The notes under the pieces were generated by a model, which worked only from the letters and a program-made list of their open reading frames with translations, searched no databases and was not told where the DNA came from. The position numbers were made by a program, and so were the translations under genes. DNA of 64,000 nt, taken from contig NC_045145.1 in the NCBI RefSeq assembly GCF_008831285.2, forward strand, positions 6,634,802 through 6,698,801, written 5' to 3'. Positions 1 through 11,700 of this stretch are shown here, piece by piece (positions within the stretch are counted from its first letter, which is position 1; the number at the start of each line of letters is the position of its first letter). The DNA comes from Nymphaea colorata. Lineage: Eukaryota; Streptophyta; Magnoliopsida; Nymphaeales; Nymphaeaceae.

Positions 1-46
1 TTGCCCACATCTTTACACTACAGATGAGGCCAGAGCGGGCAAGTTT

Positions 47-871
47 GTGCGTGGGCTGCGAGATGGACTACGAAGCAAAGTGTTGACAAGTAGACCTCGT
101 GACTTGGATGAGACGGTTACAATGGCACGATGCATAGAAGAAGATTGGGTAAGGACACAAAAGGATCATCAGAAGAAAGCAGGCCAGCATTCACAAGGTG
201 GACGGACAAAGGTAGAGCGCCAACACTTTGCGGGCAGGACAAGGCCTTATGAGAGGCGGGATGACCGAACTTTCAGACGGAACCAGCCTACCCGTAGTGA
301 GGCCACACAGGGGTCAGTGGCCACTCCGACTTCTCAGAAGTACCCCACTTGTTCTCGTGTGCACCCCGGAAAGCCGTGCTATCGGGTGACTGGGGCTTGT
401 TTACATTGCGGAGGTATGAGACACTTTATCAAGGATTGCTCGTTGAAGAAAGAAAGAGAATTGAAGAAGCCTGAAGCCGGTTCTTCTAGCACACGACAGA
501 CGTCTGGACGTGTCTACGCTACTACTGTGGAGGAGCTCCAGGCACACGACCTCGTTGAATGTACTTTACTTGTCAGTTCTCATATTGCTAGAGTGTTATT
601 TGATGCAGGAGCGACACATTCTTTTATATCTAGTCGATTTGTTACCTCACTAGAAGTGTCGGCTAGAAGAATGCTATATGTTTTAAAAGTTGTTAGCCCG
701 ATGCATGCTCAAGAGTCATGTCGTGAGTATCTTTCTGATGTGGACGTGGAAATCCATCAACTTCACATACCCGCACAGTTGGTGATCCTAGGTCTCAGTG
801 AGTTTGATGTGATTTTGGGTATGGATTGGTTGTATGCGTATTATGCCATTATAGATTGCAGGAAGAAGTAG
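47..871 (+). pseudogene. gypsy gag C-terminus and protease
   Basis: A 274-codon open stretch from a retrotransposon gag-pol. Near residues 118-131 it has the zinc knuckle CLHCGGMRHFIKDC, matching C-x2-C-x4-H-x4-C, the nucleic-acid binding motif of gag. Around residue 185 lies FDAGATHSFIS, the retropepsin active-site region, followed near the end by VILGMDWL. The family normally has D-S/T-G at the active site; here it reads D-A-G, which would probably impair catalysis. The frame is closed by TAG at 869 but resumes in the same frame at 878, so this is one original polyprotein broken by a nonsense change rather than two genes. The true start is probably upstream of the window. Confidence 0.85.
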
Positions 872-877
872 ATACAG

Positions 878-1597
878 ATGTTGACTAATGAGATGCAGCC
901 TGTGCAATTTCATACTCGTAGGGCCAGTCGAACTGATAAGATATTGATGTCTGCATTGAAGGCTAAGCGATGGATAGAAAGTGGAAGCGTTGCCTTCTTG
1001 GTCAACGTGTTGATCAATGAGGCTAAACGGATGATATTGCAGGATGTTGCCGTGGTGAGTGAGTATCCTGATGTGTTTTCTGAGGAATTATCGAGTTTGC
1101 CTCCAACTCGAGAAGTGGAGTTCAAGATAGAGTTGTTACCAGGAACAACTCCTATTTTTAAGGCAACCTACCGTATGGCACCAGCAAAGTTAGAAGAGTT
1201 GAAGAAGCAACTGCATGAGCTCTTAGATAAGGGCTTCATCCGACCTAGTGTGTCTCCTTGGGGAGCACCTGTATTGTTTGTGAAAAAGAAAGATGAGACT
1301 ATGCGCTTGTGCATAGATTATCGTATGTTGAATCAAGTCACCATCAAGAATAAGTATCCACTTTCAAGAATTGAAGACTTGTTTAATCAACTTAAGAATG
1401 CAAAGGTTTTCTCTAAGATCGATCTGAGGACAGGCTACCATCAACTCTTGATACGGGAGGAAGATGTTTCTAAGACTGCTTTTCGAAACAGGTTGAGCAG
1501 ATGGCTTCACTCACGTCCTATTGGGGAGGTTTTGAGATTGTCGTTTGTAGTGCCAGCACGTCATGTTTTGGTTTTATTGATGTCTTCTTTTTGTTAG
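878..1597 (+). pseudogene. gypsy reverse transcriptase, N-terminal half
   Basis: In the same frame as the gag-protease stretch. Typical chromovirus-like RT blocks are visible: [16 protein letters not shown]-like [59 protein letters not shown] and KTAFR. After KTAFR the family would continue to the YEFLVMPFGLTNAP block and the catalytic DD; here the reading becomes unrelated and ends at 1597. The protein therefore lacks the polymerase active site. It is a dead fragment of a formerly autonomous element. Confidence 0.85.
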
Positions 1598-1808
1598 GCA
1601 TCAATGTTATGATTTTGGGGCATTTTGGTCATACACACAGATGTGAATTTGTATGAAACAAAATTGTTATATAAATGAAAGTTCGTCTCATTGTTTTGAA
1701 TTGCTTGGCTCATCGTCTTTTTGAATTGTTGGGTAGTCACACATCGATGTTTTATGTTTAGAAAAAAAAAAAAAGTTTGTGGGTTAAAAGGTCGGGGTGT
1801 TACAATTT

Positions 1809-2093
1809 TTGTGTCTTATCTTAGTGGTCCGATTTTTGTGTCTTATCTTAGTGGTCTGTATTTACCAATCTCTCTCTCTTTCTCTCTCACACACACACTC
1901 ATATATACACATATGAGAGAGACAGAGAGATTGGTAGGTGCTAAACATTTAGATGGTAGGGTAGTAAAGGAAAGCCCTTCATTTTTTCTGTAGTGGTTTT
2001 TGAGAGAAAAACAAAGAGAAAAATGTGATAGAGCATTTTTATCATCTAAGTATTAGTTCACACATTTCTTCTTATTTTTCTTTCAATCACTTA

Positions 2094-2170
<77 letters not shown>
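1809..2170. repeat. short tandem duplication, inverted GA/CT block and (CT)n(TA)n microsatellite
   Basis: A roughly 27-bp unit containing TTGTGTCTTATCTTAGTGGT is repeated at 1809-1860. It is followed by an inverted repeat: TACCAATCTCTCTCTC near 1864 against GAGAGATTGGTA near 1924, enclosing CA and AT runs. A (CT)n then (TA)n microsatellite occupies about 2091-2170. The GATTGGTAGGTGC edge motif recurs beside TA arrays near 18430 and 18640, so this is probably a remnant of the same microsatellite-bearing element. Confidence 0.7.
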
Positions 2171-2179
<9 letters not shown>

Positions 2180-2860
2180 ATACATATCTATATACTTTGC
2201 ATGTTAAATATGTATTTTTGTTTCATATTTTATTAAATTATGCTTTTGCATTATTTTTCTAGCCTTAATTTTTGGTCAAAGTTAGTCCTCGACCAAAGTT
2301 GACTGGCGTTTAGGCTAGATCTCAAAGTTATGAAATAGATTATGAGAAAGTTTTCTCACAGCTAGAATGAACATCATTAGAATCCGTATACCTATTGCTT
2401 TAATTAGAAAATGAAATATTTTTCAAACGATTGTTAAATATGCTTGCTTGAATAAAAGATTTAATAGGAAAAGCTTTATAGATGTTTCATTGGATATGAA
2501 TGTGTGAATGGTAGGATGCTTATATTCGAGTCAAGCTTGTATAATGCACCTAAACAAAGTTTGGTAATTTAAAAGAAAACTTGCTTCGCGGTGATGTATA
2601 TTATCATGAACAAAGCTTGTCTTGAATATTATTAATAGGTTACGAAATATTAGATGATAGCTTAATTGACTCTTGAAAGTCATTGAAACCAAGATGAAAG
2701 CTGATGGAGTTTTAATAACTGAATTCCTTGCAGGCAGTTGGATTCTTTATGCATTTGTATCACCAGACTTAATAGCACATGCAGTTAGTGTAATGAGGCA
2801 GTTCCGACGTATTCAACTTCAGTCCCTATACGTGCAGTGCTACATCAAAAGAGTTCTAAA
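2171..2860. other. no gene recognised
   Basis: AT-rich sequence with short open frames only. I see no domain, splice structure or RNA gene that I can support. Confidence 0.5.
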
Positions 2861-3049
2861 CAAGGGCAGAGCCACATGTGGTCAGTTGACCACACAGGCC
2901 CACAGAAACACCTTTACGTAGAAGCTGGTTCTTGGTCCAAGCAAATGGAGTTGCCCTTACTCAACGCAGTTTCTTGCCCTGCAGCCATGTGCAGCCATGT
3001 GAAACAAAGCAGGGTGCCCTTCGGAAAAAAATTTCTAGCTCCCCCCTTG
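2861..3049. mobile_element. hAT-like non-autonomous element with perfect 8-bp target duplication
   Basis: A 189-bp element beginning CAAGGGCAGAGCCACATG and ending TTTCTAGCTCCCCCCTTG, so the ends are imperfect inverted repeats of the CARGGGCGGAGCCA type. It is flanked on both sides by GTTCTAAA (2853-2860 and 3050-3057), an exact 8-bp direct duplication. The 8-bp duplication and the end sequence fit the hAT superfamily. It has no coding capacity. Related copies are at 23199-23399 and 63386-63515, with weaker relatives at about 62235-62430 and 63805-64000. Confidence 0.85.
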
Positions 3050-3057
3050 GTTCTAAA

Positions 3058-4869
3058 TTAGAGAATTGTTATTTCCTTACTCTTATTTTAATAATACAAT
3101 TGAACTTCCATACGTGGTGGCTTCAGAATATCAACTTGCAATTTTTTCATTAAGTTTTTCTGCTCAAATTCAATTTTCTTCTTAATAAACTCTCAATAAT
3201 AGTGCCGAAAGTTTGAGAGAAGGAGTTAGAATTCATTATGTACCTGTATATTTTTCTGTTATATATACACCATGCATACATATATTTTATACTTCATATT
3301 TTGCATACGTAACTGCTTCGCAACCTGTGAAGAGAATGAGATGCCTTGTCAATTAGAGCATTGCAGAATCGGATTGACGACCAAACTTTTACCAACCTAC
3401 GAGTCTGACCAACTACACAAACTATTATATATAGAGAGAGAGGTGAATCCGGTTGCATCTTCAACAGTTTCTTAGCACCTTGTCATTACAAATATTAGCT
3501 ATTTCAGTCTCCGCGGCGTGCCTTGGTGCAGTCGAGAGAGTCGTTGGATGGTTGGCCTTTAAAACGTTGGTTAGGACTTTTATATAGTGATGGCAAAAAC
3601 CCTTAAACATGATTGTAGTTATTGCAGTATAAACTAGGTCTACGAGGTGAGAGACCTTTCTCCCTGTCTCCACCTTGATTATAAAAAATAAAGTTCTAAA
3701 TTAAGTTTGAAAATCCAAGTTTTATTAAAAACTAGATAGGTGACACCCAAAATATAGCTAAACCAGGTTATACAAAAAAAAACTTGGTTTGACAATCAAA
3801 ACCATGTCTCAGAAAGCTTGTCCGTAGCGTGTCCTGTGACATTTGAAAATGTTGATTATAGTACTTGATCTAGAAGGTCTGCCTTGATGAGATATATATG
3901 TACATGAATGGCTGGAACAAGGAAATTACAGATTATGATAGACGAGCCACTAAGAAGTACGTGAAAATACATACAAACTGAAGATCGAAGGACCAGCCAG
4001 CATGCATCCAAAGATGAGTGTAGAAACAAAGCTACATAAAGGGATTTTTTTTCCAAAAGTATTATCTATATATTTATAGTCATGCATAATTAAGCAGTTT
4101 TTGATGACTGAAATTACACGGCTTAGAGGGGGTATTTAGATGTACATTCTGTAAGTTACAGGAAATGGCTCACATGCATCGTCATCACTAACATGCACTA
4201 TATCAGTGTCTGGGTAACAATCACAATGACAATCCTTTACTGAGGAAAACAGAAATCCGCTGAAAAGATTACATAACATAAAAACTTGTTCTTGCAGCTT
4301 TTATTGCATAACATGGAAGTCGAAGTACAGATACTAAAGAAACTACTTTAAGTACCAACTGGGTATGGAGCAAAACAATGGACTACCTACGCCAGTATTG
4401 TTCGTCATTTATTAATTGAAAACAGAGTTACCGCAGGATGACCAGCATGGCCAAGGATAAAATATGTGCAGCACACACCTGCACAAAGATAATAGAAAAC
4501 GTTAAACTCCAAAGAATGCTTCATACTTCCCAACTATTCTCCTTGCAAGACTAACTGAAACACTTACATTACATGTCTCGACATCCTAGACATAAATCAA
4601 GCGCAAAAAGCAGAAAACCACAAAATTTGAGGAATTTGACTTCCAAAACAGAGAAGTCTGGAAAGTTTTGTAGGACAGTGAAAAGACAATGTGCCAACAG
4701 GCCGCCACTCTCCAAGTCTTGACTATCAGCTCCACAAAGCTGACAACATATGAAAGTGAAACTAACACAATCAAAATAATTTTTTTGGCACTAAGGTTAC
4801 TTGAAAGATAGTATACAAGGCAGTTAAGAGATACATACCAAACAGAAAAGAGACACATATTGCAGACTA
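3058..4869. other. 3' flank of the SPL gene; part probably 3' UTR
   Basis: Downstream of the SPL stop codon on the minus strand. Candidate AATAAA polyadenylation signals on the minus strand lie at about 4408-4413 and 4300-4305, which would give a 3' UTR of roughly 450-600 nt. A short CT-rich and A-rich composition is seen, but no second gene. From about 3058 to 4250 I recognise nothing; the small open frames have no family resemblance. Confidence 0.4.
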
Positions 4870-5723
4870 TCATCCAATATGATTCCATTGAAATGCCTCA
4901 TTTTCTTGCCTCTCTTGTTCAACCTGCCTGCGTTGTTCTGCGCTCTGCAGCAGTGAAGAAAGTTGAAGCAAGTCAACGGTATGCTCATCCTTCGACGTTA
5001 CAAAGTCAGATCCTTGAAACATGCCATCAGTGTGAACTTCACCGAAATCAATAGAGTCACTAATATCAGGAACCTTTACAGCACTAATTTGGTCATCATC
5101 TGCAGAGTTTATACCCGTTGAAGAAAACCTGCTGGATGCACCGCTAGAGGATAACTGTGAACTGATGGTCAAAAGCTTATCTGGAAATTGACCAGTATTG
5201 TAAGAGGCCTGCCCTCCTTGGATCATCAAAGGTGGAGGCATTGCCATTCCAGAAGACTGAGTCGATGAGCTCCAAGATTGAGATGACAGAAGAGAGAGAG
5301 CACAAACAGAGTCTGAAACTCTTCGTAAGCTATGAGCGGATGGAACCACATCAAAGCCTGTAAAAGATCCACTTCCCAATGAAGCCTTCTGAAACACTGG
5401 CCGAGAAATGGCGGATGAAGTTGCCAACACCTGTGTGTAATTGCTGCCATTCTCACAGCAGACACTGCCTGTTGTAGTGTCACTATCCTGTAAGCAAGGG
5501 AATTGCTTGTCCATGTAGGGAGAGAAGGTTGACTTCAGAAATGATATGCTGTTGACAGATGGTAAGTGGTGCTGGTCATTGTGAATAAAATCTTCATCTA
5601 CCTTGACAGCATTGCACCAGTTACTATTTCCATATTTAGTTTCATTCAGGCCACCTATTGAAAATATGTCTTGGCAGCTGTAGGAAGTCCTGGATGGTAA
5701 GGAGTTGTAGGGAAACTTGCCAG
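4870..5723 (-). CDS. SPL exon 3 (C-terminal region with miR156 site)
   Basis: 854 nt including the stop. The acceptor is TGACCAG at 5724-5730; the frame is open across the whole exon, and begins [10 protein letters not shown]. The region is serine- and glutamine-rich without a folded domain, as is usual for the C-terminus of this family. It includes the ALSLLS motif at protein residues 337-342 and a glutamine/glutamate-rich tail ([14 protein letters not shown]) that may form a short coiled coil near the end. Confidence 0.9.
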
Positions 5724-8700
5724 CTGGTCAGAAGAAAAATGTAAGAAGTCAGTAATAGGTACTTTTGCTTGATCAAGAATTGATCATGTGTAATAGAGCA
5801 TACAGATAGATTTGAAATGAATTTGCTTAATTCAACATCAGCAAAAAGAACTTTCTGTTCTCTTCATCTGGAAAGCCCTCCGGTAAGAAATGTGGTTTTT
5901 GGTGCAGAATCTACAGATGCACATGGTGCAAATAGTTTAATCCATGAGATTTTGGTTATCGTTATTTTCATTTCATTGACATGAACAAAATAGATACAAA
6001 GAATATCCCCACTCTGAATTACAAAAAACTATTCACAATTGTGCAAAGAGTACCCTGATATACTGGAAGCAACTTGCCAGATTTCCCAGTGTAGATTGCA
6101 AGCTGTGGTTTCCTGCGCCTCTCATTATGACCAGCAAGACGTTTACGACAACTTCGTTTTGCCTCATCAAACTCAACAAGCAAATGGAATCTGCAAATGA
6201 AAACATTTTTTATATATTTGCATGTAATGTGAACCAGTGAGCAGATTCTTATCTTGCGAATAAGGAGAGTGCCTAAAAAACATGCTCACTTGGTCTTTGA
6301 AAGATCAGCGCATAATAAAAGAAATTAATGACCTTGAAGAACCAGTTACTTAGCAGTGGGATGAAATACTCCTCTCACTTACTCAGAAAGTGTTAATATA
6401 AGATGCATCCTATATCTTACCCTAGTGTAAGATATAGGGAAATATCACAAGTATACACAAGGCAATATGGTTACACCTCTAAAACCAGTTTCAGCGTTGC
6501 ATCATTTCAGTTTCACTTATAGTTGTAGTATGTAGGTAATGTATTATACGATACATTATGACTTTTATTAAACTGCTTTTAAGCAATGACAACATTCATG
6601 TTTAAAGAAGATATAAAAATAAATTGACAAAAGAAGAAGGGTGAAACAAAGAAATAAGTTAACAAAAGAAAGTACACTATATGAAATCAAAACATTTTTA
6701 TTTCATAAGAAGATATACACGCACGAATATCCCATGACTTCTATTCAAGCATGATTAGTGTTGTGCTGATTGTTTCCACATTGCAACTGTCCAGTGACTT
6801 GATGAGGTTGGTGCCAAATGTTCTTTTTTGGCAAAACTATCCGCGTCCTTCCTCCTGGTGAATGATCTTTAGTGGGATTTCCATGGGATTCAGTTGTTGC
6901 TCCTTTCTTGGAGATTTCTTAGCATCAGCTCAGGGGAAATGTCTCATTCTCTGGATTAACAATGCTGCCATAGAGCATAACTGCAATCTTTAGGAAGCCC
7001 ATTATACGCTTTATACATTATTGAACTCTAGTGCCTAAAAGTTTTTCAAGTTATTTCATCGCCTTTAGCATCCATGGGAGTACAAATAACCTAAGCGCAA
7101 AATCAAAAGCTGGACTAGGTCAGCCAAGACTCTAAAAAGATTAGTCCATCTAAGTTGGCTGGTTACAATGAATAAGCATAATTCATACAATATATACACA
7201 AACACATGCAAACACAGAGTGCATATAGACATATATGCTATGAATTAGCTGACTGAAAAACAACAAAGCAAAGTTCACTAGTTGGACTAACTAGTTGTTG
7301 GTTTAACAACATGGATTGGTTGATAGCTGACTAGTAGGACTATTCAATCCAACTAGTTGGGATTTTGACTACAAAGCAAATACTTCATTATTGTCTTGAG
7401 ATTGAAGTTATCTATCGGTTCATCAATCCTCGACCTTATGCATCATTTTCACCTAATTCACCATATATTTGTATCATTGTCAACTAGGCACTAGCTCAAC
7501 ATATATATAGGAGAATCCAAATCTGCTGGATAGCTAAAAATTAAAATCTGTTGCTAAAAGCACCATAAACAATTGGTACACCATGAACTGTCGCTAGTGC
7601 TCCTGACAGCCATATTTTAGTGATACATTTCAAATTTTAGCCATCTGGCAACACCCAACATCCGGCTGATCTCAACTCCCCTATGTGTGTATCTGTAGAA
7701 TTAATAAGGGCGAGAAAACAAAAACATGTCCAAAAGCAACTTCAAAGTGCCCAACAGGTTGTTTCAGCTTTTCCGAAAACAGTCCTTTGAGAAAAATAAA
7801 ATTGCGATAGTATCACTGTACATTCACCTTGGCAATATTTTCAAAAAATATCATGAGCTTTTCCCCTTTTTCCCATTTGCTCCCTTTTGCCTGATATTAT
7901 CTTGATATTCTCAACATACTAGTGATAAGTGTAACTGCCTATGACTCTATGTGACATGGGTGCCAGAGATATGCTGTTTCACCTTAGTCAGCTGTTTTAT
8001 GATCTAATTCATATGCAGAGCTTTCTTTTATGCTTGTGTGCATAAGCTTCTTAAACACATTATGCATGCCATCAAGCATTTTAATTCCTTTCTTTTAAGT
8101 GTATCTAACTGCACAGTTAGTCTCTGCATTTCCAGAAATGCAAGAATAAAAAAAATGACAGCTGAAAAAGCTTATAATGTTGATGTTTAAAACCTTATAA
8201 AAGTCCTAAATAAATATTGAAAAATCATGATCTCTTTATCTTTGACTTTCACATTTTTTTACATGTGCAATATATGGTCAGAGAGGGGAATGGAAAAGTT
8301 GGTGCAGTAGAGCTGTGTTTAGGCAGTTGCCTTAAGGCTGCATGATGATGATGAAAGAAATATTCATAATATGAGTTGAGTTAACTCGAGCTTGACACGA
8401 ATTCGCTCGATAAACTTGACTCGAACTCGACTCGTTTATTAAACGAGTCGAATTCGAGTTAAAAAAATGAACTCGACCACCTAAACGAGTCGAGCTCGAG
8501 TTAAGTGAGCTCGGCTCGGCTGAACTTGGTTAAGCTCGAGAAAGAAAATATATAAAATATGTTTCATAAAATTGTCAAAAAAAGTAGATTGCTCGAATGG
8601 GTATGCACGTGACTGGCACGTGGGAGGTTCTATGTTCAAATCTATAAGCCGCCTCTTTCTTTTAAAAAATAATTTTTTAATGAAATGCTTGGCTTGGCTC

Positions 8701-11700
8701 AAGCCGAATCGAGCCGAGTCAAGCTCAAGCTAATGCAATCCAACTTGACTTGAGCTCGAGCCAAGTTTGAGTTTCTTTCAAGATACTTGAGCCGAGTTCG
8801 AGGTGGCTCAACTCGGCTGGAACTTGCTCATGAACAACCCTAATTATAGGTGCAGATTAACATAAAGAGGAGTATAGAGAAGGAAAATTGGATAACACGG
8901 AAAACATAAATCACAATAGCAAAATATACCAGCAGAAAGGAGAGAGTATGATTGCAACACATATTAGGAAAAAAGTTGTCACATTTGCATGTCACGTAGA
9001 TGAGGCAATCAGACTGCTACACCTGAGACAGCTTGAATTTCGCTGTCCATACATGACTTATAACATAGTCCCACATATGGCCAACATTTACAAAATATTG
9101 CTATAAAAATACCAAAGCAAAAGAGTCAAACAAAAAAGAGAACTTATCATCATATTTTGAAAATATTTCCAAAACAAAAATATTGCATATTTTAACAAGA
9201 TTTTTCAACATTTCTTTAGTATATTTTAAAACTTCTTTTGTTAAATTTAACATTTAATTGAAATTTCGCCAATATTTTTTAAGAAAATAAGTATCATAAT
9301 TTCATAATTTTTCTATCAGTTTTTACACATTTGAATTTATAACTACCGATATTTTAATAAGAAAAAAAATTCCAAGTTAATATCCGAGAAAAGATTTGCT
9401 GACAGACATCAGACTGATATTTCTGACAATGTATTATACATAATCTACACTTTAGTTCAATTGATGTAATTCTCATATAGACGAACATATAGGCTTCTTT
9501 TACACACACAGATATGAGAAACTGACGATGTATTATACATAATCTACACTTTAGTTCACTTAAAGGCATTTTTTTTATGAATGCACACATAACTTCTTTT
9601 ACATACACAGACACATATCAGAAAATAGAAATTGACCACTGCAATCTTAGCAATCTTGACAATCCTCTATTTCTTTTGTCATTTAAAGCACATCGTTCAG
9701 GACTCAATGAAAAAAGAGATAAACTCGGTCATGCAAATCATTAAGATTGGTGTGCATATATATGCTCAGTTGTCACAAATACCGCCATTCTCTTTTTCTA
9801 CAAAGTATCTGCTAGAGTCAGGTCTTAGCAGAGGAGGCTCCTTAATAGCAGTAAGCAGGTTTTATTTCTTGTTCTTGTTCTAGAGGGTCTGAGTCGGGTC
9901 GGGAGCAGAGCTATAGAGGTAATCAACCCAACCCAGAATACTTGTGCTTAAATACCGGGAAGTTTACCCTAATTGGTAATGAAAACCATTTCCTGTTATG
10001 CGAGAGAGCGGGCTTTCATTAGAATTGAGTAACCTTCTGTCGGCGTGTTAGCTGGAGCTAACAGTATCACGATAACACCAGGAAAATAAGGGGGAAAATG
10101 TGAAGAAATGCAAGGACTTGAAAAAATTGCCAAAACAAAAGATATCACATTTTTATTGCTTCTTAAAAGAAAGTGTTTTCAATACATTTTAAATCTTGCA
10201 TCTCTTTCTTTTAACATTGTAACAAATATTTTGAAGTTTTATCTTTTTTGTGTATTGAAAAAATTAATAACTTTAAAAGGTTTCCAAGCTTTTTTTTATT
10301 TTTCATGTCCTCAATTGTAGAGATTTTCCTGACAAAAATCAAATTTTCTAGTTAATCCCAAATACAAACCTTGTTGATAAAAACACAAGAATGATATATA
10401 TGTGTTTGTGTGTGTGTGTATATACATATATATAGATATATATGTGTTTGTGTGTGTGTGTGTATATACATATATATAGATCTATATATATTTGAGACTG
10501 GTTTTATTAAAACCTTCATTTCTACAAATTTTTACTAATTTTTCTCTGAAATCTACCTTATGGAATGATCTTTACATCCAAACTATTACGAATTATAAAA
10601 CATTGATGCCTTTTAAATATGTAAACAAGATTTTGTAAGATTTAAGATTAACAACGTGATTTTTTAAGGCTTTTAAAACTCATTTTACATGTCCAGAAAG
10701 CATGAGTTTATGTCGAATGCTTTTAACCATGCAAATCACATCTCCATAACTGGTTTTTCAGTAAAAATCTAAAAAATATGGGTTCTGGTAGAAAAGTCCC
10801 ACAACACAGGTTTAACATATTTCTTATAAATATAATATATACATAGCCAACAATTATTTTCCTTCCATTTCATTAGTCTCACATTTCCAGATGGTCCTCT
10901 GTATAGGATAAGTAAGACATCAGTACGCCATCTATACAATACATTTCATTTAAAAAATGTAACCAAACACTTTTTCTCCCGTACATATACATATGTACAC
11001 TTTTACAGTTTTACTTTTTCTTGCAAAAATACAAAGTAAATATCTTTGTTTTTAAATATAAGAACGGATGAAAATTACAGTACACACACACGGATGAAAA
11101 TTACAGTACACACATGGCACATATATATATATATATATATATATATGTGCCGTGTGTGTGTGTGTTCAAATAATTCAAAAAGCATCATTCTTCCATCATA
11201 TGCCATTATTAGCACTGTACGTGTAATTTAGTAATATTTCAAAATCATGACATTTTGCTGAGTTTTATTATAGATTGAATCTAAAATGCTGATAACAATA
11301 TCATGTTATTTTCATACTACCAGAATGGTTCGTCGAACATCATTAACATCCTTGTTACATTATGATATGTCAACTAAATAAAATATCTTCTTTCCCCTGT
11401 ACAGCATTCTCAAGATCAGAAACGCATAGACAACTTTCAGTAGAAAGCTCCGTATCATGGTTGTCCACGGTAGAAATATGAATACCACTATTGTGGGCAT
11501 GGCGAAAATGAAACAAAAAAGGGTGGATTGGCATGACCGATGCTTACCACCATAATTTATTCTACTAGAGATTCCTGGTGGGAAGATTTTCAAGCATGCA
11601 TGTTAAGTCCAACTAGTGAAAGCCGAAAGGTTCAAAACACTGTTGTTTCCAACTTAGCATTTCATTACTGGAAGGAACCACCCAGATAAGGAAGGAGTTA

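Larger units (their letters stand above)
1..1804 (+). mobile_element. Ty3/gypsy LTR retrotransposon remnant (gag-PR-RT, 3' end LTR-like)
   Basis: A plus-strand Ty3/gypsy remnant whose 5' part lies outside the window. It reads, in order: the end of gag with a CCHC zinc knuckle, an aspartic protease, then the first half of reverse transcriptase. The RT stops making sense after a TAFR motif near 1487; the catalytic YxDD part, RNase H and integrase are absent. The sequence that follows ends in GTCGGGGTGTTACA at 1791-1804, which resembles the 3' terminus of plant gypsy LTRs, so I infer that a large internal deletion joined RT to the 3' LTR. An in-frame TAG at 869-871 separates protease from RT. 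Non-functional. Confidence 0.85.

Noticed and set aside
1721-2207. Open frames over the microsatellite region
   Set aside because: Low-complexity translations of TC and TA runs.
4870-5514. SPL exon 3 as an independent 214-aa gene starting at 5514
   Set aside because: The frame is open upstream to a good splice acceptor at 5724 and phases exactly with the SBP exons.
8590-8655. tRNA or SINE promoter (GTTCAAATC box-B-like)
   Set aside because: No box A at the right distance and no cloverleaf; it sits inside a GAGCTCGAG-type element.
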